Positions 7,676 through 12,504 of a DNA stretch of 12,504 nt are shown in pieces. Position numbers and translations under genes: made by a program. This stretch comes from Burkholderiaceae bacterium (GTDB taxonomy: Bacteria > Pseudomonadota > Gammaproteobacteria > Burkholderiales > Burkholderiaceae): NCBI GenBank assembly GCA_947470165.1, contig CANISN010000028.1, forward strand, positions 1-12,504. The letters run 5' to 3'. The stretch's first letter is position 1. The number at the start of each line of letters is the position of its first letter. The notes beneath the pieces are model-generated. The model was not told the origin of the DNA and searched no databases. It saw only the letters and a program-made list of their open reading frames with translations.

Positions 7676-8129
7676 ATTTCTTAGGTAGACCCTGAATTAC
7701 CGCGCCTGGATTGATAACTCTTTCTGAGAACCATTGCTTATTCATCTCTAATGCATAACGTATAGCTACCTTAGGGCAGTGGTTGTTGGTGGTCTCTGCC
7801 TGCATTTCTTCGATATTGATAATCTTTCCATCATCAGCAATGAAGGCAATCGACAAGGGAATCTTGGTATTGTTCATCCAGAAGCAATGACCTGCTTTTT
7901 GTTCAAAGATAAACAACATGCCTGAGTTGGTGGGCATGCTGGTGCGATTCATGAGCCCAACCTCACGTACCTTTGGGGTATCAGCTAACTCCGCCTGAAT
8001 ACGATAAATACCTGTCTTGAGTTCGATCGTTGGCAGGCCAATATTCTGCTGTGCAAATGAGCTGGATGAAAGGCTTACAAGGATCACTGCAAGCGTAGGA
8101 ATGAATTGTTTGAAATTAAGTAATCGCAT
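7674..8129 (-). CDS. DUF192 family exported protein
   Basis: A 151-residue protein of the DUF192 family, of unknown biochemical role. An N-terminal export signal is clear: MRLLNFK, a hydrophobic stretch FIPTLAVILVSL (9-20), then SSSSFA with a likely cleavage after A26, placing the mature protein in the periplasm. Family motifs follow: REVGLMNR (55-62), GMLFIF (70-75), FWMNNTKIPLSIAFI (83-97) and the C-terminal RYALEMN block (124-130). ATG 8129 gives a normal signal peptide. A TTG at 8153 would add eight residues and would sit at the predicted transcription start, so I rejected it. It lies downstream of csp on the same strand, but the csp terminator separates them, so it probably has its own promoter. 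Confidence 0.9.
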   Translation of the reverse strand: MRLLNFKQFIPTLAVILVSLSSSSFAQQNIGLPTIELKTGIYRIQAELADTPKVREVGLMNRTSMPTNSGMLFIFEQKAGHCFWMNNTKIPLSIAFIADDGKIINIEEMQAETTNNHCPKVAIRYALEMNKQWFSERVINPGAVIQGLPKK

Positions 8130-8158
8130 GGTGATCTTAATTGTGGATGTCAATGGAG

Positions 8159-8187
8159 ATAATTCTAAGGCAGGGCTGATAAAACAA
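8159..8187 (-). promoter_or_regulatory. possible promoter of the DUF192 gene
   Basis: On the minus strand TTGTTT (8187-8182) and AATTAT (8164-8159) are separated by 17 bases, between the csp terminator and the DUF192 start. Matches to sigma-70 boxes are 3/6 and 4/6. Predicted transcription would begin near 8152, leaving a leader of about 23 bases before ATG 8129. Confidence 0.35.
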
Positions 8188-8200
8188 GAAAATGCAGACG

Positions 8201-8230
8201 AAAAAAACCCAGGAACAAGTCCTGGGTTTT
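8201..8230 (-). terminator. rho-independent terminator of csp
   Basis: Read on the minus strand, AAAACCCAGG (8230-8221) pairs with CCTGGGTTTT (8213-8204) around a 7-base loop, and three more T residues continue the run to 8201. It starts 20 bases after the csp stop codon. The A/T flanks would let it work on the other strand as well, though no gene there needs it. Confidence 0.9.
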
Positions 8231-8249
8231 AGTAATGATCTAAATCAGA

Positions 8250-8453
8250 TTAAGCTGCTTGAATATTAGTAGCTTGTTTGCCTTTAGGGCCTTGGGTAAT
8301 ATCAAACGTTACCTTTTGGTTTTCCTTGAGGGTTTTGAACCCAGGCATTGTAATTGCGCTGAAATGCGCAAACAACTCTTCTTCACCATCATCAGGTTTA
8401 ATAAAGCCAAAACCTTTTGCATCATTGAACCACTTAACAATTCCGGTCGCCAT
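8250..8453 (-). CDS. cold-shock protein of the CspA family
   Basis: A 67-residue single cold-shock domain (five-stranded OB fold) that binds single-stranded RNA or DNA and acts as an RNA chaperone in the cytoplasm. RNP1 is seen as KGFGFI (13-18) and RNP2 as LFAHF (27-31); GIVKWFND at the start and [12 protein letters not shown] at the end are typical, and the length is exact for the family. ATG 8453 has GGAG at 8462-8459, five bases upstream. It has its own promoter, about 100 bases of leader and a terminator, so it is monocistronic. It is divergent from clpS. Whether it is cold-induced, stationary-phase (CspD-like) or constitutive cannot be told from the protein. Confidence 0.96.
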   Translation of the reverse strand: MATGIVKWFNDAKGFGFIKPDDGEEELFAHFSAITMPGFKTLKENQKVTFDITQGPKGKQATNIQAA

Positions 8454-8536
8454 GCGAACTCCATTACATAAACTTAAAACAACCGTGATGAGGGTGAATA
8501 CTTTTTAATCAGTCTCGCTCTACAACACGCCTAAAT

Positions 8537-8555
8537 AGGACTTTAAATAAAGCCT
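8537..8555 (-). other. predicted hairpin at the 5' end of csp mRNA
   Basis: AGGACTTTA (8537-8545) and TAAAGCCT (8548-8555) form an 8-bp stem with one bulged base and a 2-base gap that would open slightly to form a loop. It lies within about the first 20 bases of the predicted csp transcript, a position that could stabilise the mRNA or respond to temperature. Confidence 0.45.
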
Positions 8556-8597
8556 ACCCCTTGATTGTTTGCCCTTTATGGTGGGGTGTCAAGGGGT
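8556..8597. repeat. 9-base inverted repeat around the csp promoter
   Basis: ACCCCTTGA (8556-8564) and TCAAGGGGT (8589-8597) are exact reverse complements with 24 bases between. The right arm overlaps the -35 box; the left arm reaches from the -10 to the predicted transcription start. It may be an operator or may be coincidental. Confidence 0.5.
8564..8592 (-). promoter_or_regulatory. sigma-70 promoter of csp
   Basis: On the minus strand a perfect -35 TTGACA (8592-8587) is followed after exactly 17 bases by AACAAT (8569-8564; 4/6 match to -10). Predicted transcription begins near 8557, giving an untranslated leader of about 100 bases before ATG 8453. A long leader is known for cold-regulated csp mRNAs. 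Confidence 0.65.
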
Positions 8598-8739
8598 TGA
8601 GCAAAGATAGTTACTGTTAAAGCCCCCTTTTTTTATCGAAAAATGCCCCAATATGGGATTAAGAGGCCTTTCTTGATGGTTTTTTTGCAACAATGCCCTC
8701 AGAATCCCACTTTATCCATCTGTGTTTAGAATGTTTCAC

Positions 8740-9087
8740 ATGAGTCGCACAATAAAAAATCCGACGGTTGGTAATCCAAACAACCCCCACATTGAAGACA
8801 CCATACTTCTCGAAAAGCAGGCCGAGAAATTAAAAGCGCCTTCGATGTATAAAGTTTTACTATTAAATGATGATTACACGCCAATGGAATTTGTGGTGAT
8901 GGTCATTCAGGAGTATTTTAGTAAGGACCATGAGACAGCTACACGGATCATGTTACAGGTTCATTTGGTTGGTAAAGGCATATGTGGAGTATTTACACGT
9001 GATGTTGCGGCAACTAAAGTGCATCAAGTTATCGAGCTCTCCCGCGAAGCGGGTCACCCACTACAGTGCACTATGGAGGAAGCATGA
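8740..9087 (+). CDS. clpS: ATP-dependent Clp protease adaptor ClpS
   Basis: Adaptor that binds the N-terminal domain of ClpA and hands over proteins with destabilising N-terminal residues (N-end rule) for degradation by ClpAP; cytoplasmic. The core is highly conserved: [17 protein letters not shown] (37-53), [13 protein letters not shown] and the end [10 protein letters not shown]. The N-degron-pocket residues N43, D44 and H75 match N34, D35 and H66 of E. coli ClpS. The disordered first 33 residues ([13 protein letters not shown], then [12 protein letters not shown]) also fit. ATG 8740 gives 115 residues; ATG 8731 and GTG 8722 are possible, and none has a clear Shine-Dalgarno. The stop overlaps the clpA start by 4 bases, so translation is coupled. 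No convincing promoter was found in the 286 bases back to csp. Confidence 0.95.
   Translation: MSRTIKNPTVGNPNNPHIEDTILLEKQAEKLKAPSMYKVLLLNDDYTPMEFVVMVIQEYFSKDHETATRIMLQVHLVGKGICGVFTRDVAATKVHQVIELSREAGHPLQCTMEEA
9075..9080 (+). promoter_or_regulatory. Shine-Dalgarno fixing the clpA start
   Basis: GGAGGA lies inside the end of clpS, three bases before ATG 9084. It decides for 9084 over the in-frame GTG at 9066, which would add six residues absent from the family. Confidence 0.8.
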
Positions 9088-11390
9088 TTGCCCAGGAATT
9101 AGAAGTAAGTTTGCATATGGCGTTTGTTGACGCGAGAGCCTCAAGACATGAGTTCATTACGGTTGAGCACTTGATTGCTGCTTTACTGGATAACGCTACA
9201 GCGGTTGAGGTTCTGAAGGCCTGCGCTGTTAATATTGCCGAGCTTCGTGCGCAGCTCAAAAATTTCATTAATGACAACACACCAGTTGTTCCTGGTAATG
9301 ATGAAGTTGATACTCAGCCAACCTTGGGCTTTCAGCGAGTAATTCAGCGAGCCATCATGCATGTACAGTCCACATCCAGCGGCAAGAAAGAAGTGACTGG
9401 CGCCAATGTGTTGGTCGCCATCTTTGGTGAAAAAGATTCTCATGCGGTCTACTTTTTGCAACAGCAGGGGGTAACACGTTTAGATGTGGTGAACTTTATT
9501 AGCCATGGCGTACGTAAAGATCAGGCTGAGCATGTTAAGCCAGCTGAATCCACCCAAGAGACTGAAGACGCTTCCTCTAGCGGCAAAGAGAGTCCACTAG
9601 AGCAGTTCACCCAGAATCTCAATATCTTGGCTAAGCAAGGCAAGATTGATCCCCTCATTGGGCGCGACAGCGAAGTCGAGCGCGTAATTCAGGTGCTGTG
9701 CCGTCGTCGTAAAAATAATCCACTATTGGTGGGTGAGGCAGGTGTTGGTAAGACCGCGATTGCGGAAGGTCTTGCCTGGCGAATTGTGAAGGGCGATGTT
9801 CCCGAGATTTTGGCAGATGCCACAGTCTACTCATTAGATATGGGGGCACTCTTGGCCGGCACTAAATATCGCGGTGATTTTGAGCAACGCTTAAAGAGTG
9901 TGCTGAAGTCCTTAAAAGATAGCGCTCACGGAGTGTTGTTTATTGATGAGATTCATACTTTGATTGGTGCAGGTGCAGCTTCCGGTGGAACGCTAGATGC
10001 GAGCAACTTACTGAAGCCCGCATTGTCTAATGGCCAGCTTAAATGTATTGGTGCGACTACCTTTACAGAGTACCGCGGCATTTTCGAAAAAGATGCAGCC
10101 TTGTCCCGTCGCTTTCAAAAGGTCGATGTGGTTGAGCCAACCGTCGATCAGACTGTGCAAATTTTACGTGGCCTGAAATCCCGTTTTGAAGAGCATCACG
10201 GGGTTAAATATGCCTCTGCAGCCTTAGTGGCTGCCGCAGAACTTTCTTCGCGCTATATCAATGATCGTCATTTGCCAGATAAAGCAATTGACGTGATTGA
10301 TGAGGCCGGTGCAGCCCAACGCATTCTACCCAAGTCTAAGCAAAAGAAAACCATTGGTCGCCCAGAAATTGAAGAGATCGTAGCCAAAATTGCCCGTATA
10401 CCGCCACAGTCTGTAACTGTGGATGATCGCAGCAAGCTACAGACCTTAGATCGCGATATTAAGAGTGTGGTGTTTGGGCAGGATCCTGCGATTGAAGCTT
10501 TGGCTAGTGCTATCAAGATGACCCGCGCTGGTCTTGGCAAGATTGATAGGCCAATTGGCTCATTCTTGTTCTCCGGCCCAACAGGCGTTGGTAAAACTGA
10601 GGTTGCCAAGCAGCTTGCATATATCTTAGGCATTGAACTTTTGCGTTTTGATATGTCAGAGTACATGGAGCGTCATGCTGTAAGCCGTTTGATTGGCGCA
10701 CCTCCTGGATATGTTGGCTTTGATCAAGGCGGCTTGCTTACCGAGGCTGTTAATAAGAAACCGCATTGCGTTCTCTTGCTTGACGAGATTGAAAAAGCCC
10801 ATCCAGATATTTTCAACATTCTGTTGCAGGTAATGGATCACGGAACATTAACCGATAACAACGGTCGCAAAACTGATTTCCGTAATGTCATCATGATCAT
10901 GACTACAAATGCCGGTGCTGAAGCAATGCAGAAGTCGACTATCGGCTTTACCAATGCGCGTGAGTCTGGCGATGAGATGGCGGATATCAAGAAGTTCTTT
11001 ACACCAGAGTTCCGCAACCGTTTAGATGCGATTGTTTCCTTCAAGGCGCTTGATGAAACCATCATCATGCGTGTAGTCGATAAATTCTTGATGCAGCTAG
11101 AGGAGCAATTGCATGAGAAGAAAGTGGATGCGACATTTAGCCCAGCACTACGTGCCCACTTGGCGAAACATGGTTTTGATCCACTGATGGGCGCAAGACC
11201 AATGCAGCGGATTATTCAAGATACGGTACGCAAAGCCTTGGCTGATGAACTACTCTTCGGGAAGCTGGCGCAGGGTGGTCATGTTGCAGTCGATGTCGAT
11301 GCTGAGGGCAAGGTGCAATTGGAGTTTGAGGCTCCGGCAATCACTGGTAAAGCGCCTAAGGCTGACATAGCACCAGTTGAGGAGATTTAA
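9084..11390 (+). CDS. clpA: ATP-dependent Clp protease ATP-binding subunit ClpA
   Basis: Hexameric AAA+ unfoldase that, with ClpP, degrades ClpS-delivered and tagged proteins in the cytoplasm. The 768-residue protein (E. coli 758) has a Clp N-domain (about 1-145, [24 protein letters not shown]), then a linker. D1 has Walker A GEAGVGKT (217-224) and Walker B VLFIDE (284-289); D2 has Walker A GPTGVGKT (498-505), Walker B VLLLDE (563-568) and sensor-2 GAR (703-705). The ClpP-docking loop IGF is at 620-622. The middle coiled coil of ClpB is absent, which confirms ClpA. A short alanine/lysine/glutamate tail ends the protein. ATG 9084 overlaps the clpS stop as ATGA and has a strong Shine-Dalgarno. 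clpP is not in the window. All catalytic motifs are intact. Confidence 0.97.
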   Translation: MIAQELEVSLHMAFVDARASRHEFITVEHLIAALLDNATAVEVLKACAVNIAELRAQLKNFINDNTPVVPGNDEVDTQPTLGFQRVIQRAIMHVQSTSSGKKEVTGANVLVAIFGEKDSHAVYFLQQQGVTRLDVVNFISHGVRKDQAEHVKPAESTQETEDASSSGKESPLEQFTQNLNILAKQGKIDPLIGRDSEVERVIQVLCRRRKNNPLLVGEAGVGKTAIAEGLAWRIVKGDVPEILADATVYSLDMGALLAGTKYRGDFEQRLKSVLKSLKDSAHGVLFIDEIHTLIGAGAASGGTLDASNLLKPALSNGQLKCIGATTFTEYRGIFEKDAALSRRFQKVDVVEPTVDQTVQILRGLKSRFEEHHGVKYASAALVAAAELSSRYINDRHLPDKAIDVIDEAGAAQRILPKSKQKKTIGRPEIEEIVAKIARIPPQSVTVDDRSKLQTLDRDIKSVVFGQDPAIEALASAIKMTRAGLGKIDRPIGSFLFSGPTGVGKTEVAKQLAYILGIELLRFDMSEYMERHAVSRLIGAPPGYVGFDQGGLLTEAVNKKPHCVLLLDEIEKAHPDIFNILLQVMDHGTLTDNNGRKTDFRNVIMIMTTNAGAEAMQKSTIGFTNARESGDEMADIKKFFTPEFRNRLDAIVSFKALDETIIMRVVDKFLMQLEEQLHEKKVDATFSPALRAHLAKHGFDPLMGARPMQRIIQDTVRKALADELLFGKLAQGGHVAVDVDAEGKVQLEFEAPAITGKAPKADIAPVEEI

Positions 11391-11429
11391 CTCTTCTGAA
11401 ATATAGGCGATTGGTGAAGCGTTGCGTAG

Positions 11430-11462
11430 TTATTAAAAAGCACCCGTAAGGTTTTTTAGTAA
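11430..11462. terminator. weak candidate terminator after clpA
   Basis: TTATTAAAAA (11430-11439) can pair with TTTTTTAGTAA (11452-11462), with ACC/GGT at the apex and a T-run on either strand. The stem has few G-C pairs, so efficiency is doubtful. It starts 39 bases after the clpA stop, between convergent genes. Confidence 0.4.
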
Positions 11463-11480
11463 TCAGTCATGAGGCATGCG

Positions 11481-11507
11481 AGCACGGCCCTATTTAGGGC
11501 CGGTGCT
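11481..11507. repeat. strong GC-rich hairpin between clpA and the FAH-family gene
   Basis: AGCAC plus GGCCCTA (11481-11492) pairs with TAGGGCC plus GTGCT (11495-11501 and 11503-11507), 12 bp with one bulged G at 11502 and a tight loop. No T-run follows on either strand, so it is not a standard intrinsic terminator. It may act in rho-dependent 3' end formation or mRNA protection. Confidence 0.6.
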
Positions 11508-11522
11508 TCCAGGGCGACATTA

Positions 11523-12410
11523 TTATTGGGCTATAAAAGTATTCTCCAGTCTTCCTATGCCGCCCATTTCAACAACAACTACATCGCCGTTCACCAAGTA
11601 CTTCGGAGGCTTAAATCCAATCCCAACGCCGACTGGGGTGCCGGTGGCAATCAGATCGCCTGGGTAGAGTGTGATGCCAGCTGAAACTGTAGCAATCATA
11701 TTGGGAATATCAAAAATCAAATCCTTGGTATTCGAATTTTGTCGCAATTCGCCATTGACCCAGCATTTAACGGATATGTCATTTGCATCTACTTGATCCG
11801 CTGTTACAACCCAAGGGCCCATGGGGCAAAAGGTATCAAAACTTTTCCCTAGAAACCATTGTTTGTGACGTTGCTGCCAGTCGCGAGCAGTCACATCATT
11901 GATGGCGGTATAACCCCACACGTGTTTCATTGCGTCTGCCTCGCTAATCCCCTTGCCACCCTTTCCAATAACAATCGTTAGCTCGGCCTCGTAATCAATC
12001 GCTGTTGATACGGCAGTGGGAATAATGACGTTCGTATTGGGTCCAGTGACAGATTCTGGTGGTTTGGTAAAGAAAATAGCGTGACTTGGTATATCCTCTC
12101 CTGGTTTTGCACTCCCATCAAAGCCGCTATTGGAAAATTCTTTAGCATGCTCATGATAATTTTTTCCAACGCAAAAAATATTTCTACGAGGCCTGGGAAC
12201 TGGAGCAAGCAATCGAATATTGCTATATAAATAGGTGGCTATAGGCTTTGGTAATTTGCCTTTTAATTCGGCGCGCAAAAGAGCAACAACACCATCTTCA
12301 CTGACATCTACCCCAAGATCAAATTCTTCAACTTGCATCCCATCCGGTGAAATTGATCCGACTCTTGTTTTACCTGGTTCACCGACCAAAGAAAATGCTG
12401 CGTATTTCAT
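11523..12410 (-). CDS. fumarylacetoacetate hydrolase (FAH) family protein
   Basis: A 295-residue cytoplasmic enzyme of the FAH superfamily, whose members hydrolyse, decarboxylate or isomerise 2-oxo acids in aromatic and sugar-acid breakdown. The divalent-metal site is complete: E141 and E143 in DYEAEL and D172 in NDVTARDWQQ. IFCVGKNYHEHAKEF (78-92), GKSFDTF (188-194) and GTPVGVG (257-263) are typical, and the C-terminus is normal. ATG 12410 is preceded by GGAG seven bases up. Candidates include ureidoglycolate lyase-like, 2,4-diketo-3-deoxy-L-fuconate hydrolase-like or acylpyruvase activity; the sequence alone does not choose. It is convergent to clpA and unlike its neighbours is not an obvious housekeeping gene; any partners would lie to the right of the window. 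Confidence 0.9.
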   Translation of the reverse strand: MKYAAFSLVGEPGKTRVGSISPDGMQVEEFDLGVDVSEDGVVALLRAELKGKLPKPIATYLYSNIRLLAPVPRPRRNIFCVGKNYHEHAKEFSNSGFDGSAKPGEDIPSHAIFFTKPPESVTGPNTNVIIPTAVSTAIDYEAELTIVIGKGGKGISEADAMKHVWGYTAINDVTARDWQQRHKQWFLGKSFDTFCPMGPWVVTADQVDANDISVKCWVNGELRQNSNTKDLIFDIPNMIATVSAGITLYPGDLIATGTPVGVGIGFKPPKYLVNGDVVVVEMGGIGRLENTFIAQ

Positions 12411-12452
12411 ATTTTTTCTCCATTTGGGGTTTATCTCTAGAGACCCCCTTGT

Positions 12453-12489
12453 TTATTTATCCGAATCAAACTTATAGTAGGATAAATAA
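12453..12489. repeat. perfect 10-base inverted repeat upstream of the FAH-family gene
   Basis: TTATTTATCC (12453-12462) and GGATAAATAA (12480-12489) are exact reverse complements with a 17-base centre, 43-79 bases upstream of ATG 12410. The centre contains TATAAG on the minus strand, a -10-like box. Position suggests an operator, but an AT-rich hairpin is also possible. Confidence 0.6.
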
Positions 12490-12504
12490 TAACCATATAA
12501 ATAA

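Noticed and set aside
8591..8634. Plus-strand terminator formed by AAGGGG and CCCCCTT before a run of seven T
   Set aside because: The stem is only 6 bp across a 26-base loop, and no plus-strand gene lies upstream that would need it.
8646..8654. Heat-shock (sigma-32) promoter for clpS at CCCCAATAT
   Set aside because: No CTTGAA-like -35 box lies at the right distance, so the match is too weak to call.
9066..9083. GTG start for clpA at 9066
   Set aside because: ATG 9084 has a strong GGAGGA three bases upstream, overlaps the clpS stop as ATGA, and gives the family N-terminus.
9183..9461. Minus-strand open frame of 92 codons inside clpA
   Set aside because: It is antisense to well-conserved ClpA N-domain coding sequence, has no family likeness and no ribosome binding site of note.
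1..12504. Mobile element, CRISPR array, tRNA or rRNA gene
   Set aside because: No transposase, integrase, spaced repeat array, tRNA cloverleaf or rRNA sequence was seen on either strand.

Overview
This window looks like a conserved housekeeping stretch of a beta-proteobacterial chromosome. Protein sequence style and gene neighbourhoods (clpS-clpA beside csp and a DUF192 gene; rpsT, a DUF3579 gene and argF side by side) fit Burkholderiales. The moderate, AT-leaning base composition and short spacers make Polynucleobacter or a close relative my best guess. This is inference from memory of these families; no database was searched. I see no insertion sequence, phage gene, CRISPR array, tRNA or rRNA, and no gene-free stretch over 300 bases.

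Layout, left to right. A miaA gene (tRNA dimethylallyltransferase) runs off the left edge on the minus strand. Divergent from it is a dedA-family membrane protein gene with an internal deletion and frameshift (1055-1608); it is the only broken gene here. Two minus-strand genes 5 bases apart follow, murJ (lipid II flippase) and a SirB1-family gene. Divergent from murJ is rpsT (ribosomal protein S20), which ends in a clear intrinsic terminator.

A minus-strand DUF3579 gene is divergent from argF-argG-ppnP, a likely three-gene operon for the last-but-one steps of arginine synthesis plus a small nucleoside phosphorylase. It ends at a bidirectional hairpin shared with a convergent DUF192 export-signal gene. 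A cold-shock protein gene with a recognisable promoter, leader hairpin and terminator follows. Divergent from it are clpS and clpA, overlapping by 4 bases, which encode the N-end-rule adaptor and the ClpP unfoldase. Last is a minus-strand fumarylacetoacetate-hydrolase-family gene whose upstream region carries a perfect 10-base inverted repeat.

Most genes are ordinary, and I do not see evidence for a new multi-gene system. The observations most worth a second look are the dedA lesion with its microhomology junction, the inverted repeats at the csp and FAH-family promoters, a strong hairpin without a T-tract between clpA and the FAH gene, and a possible leaderless start for miaA.
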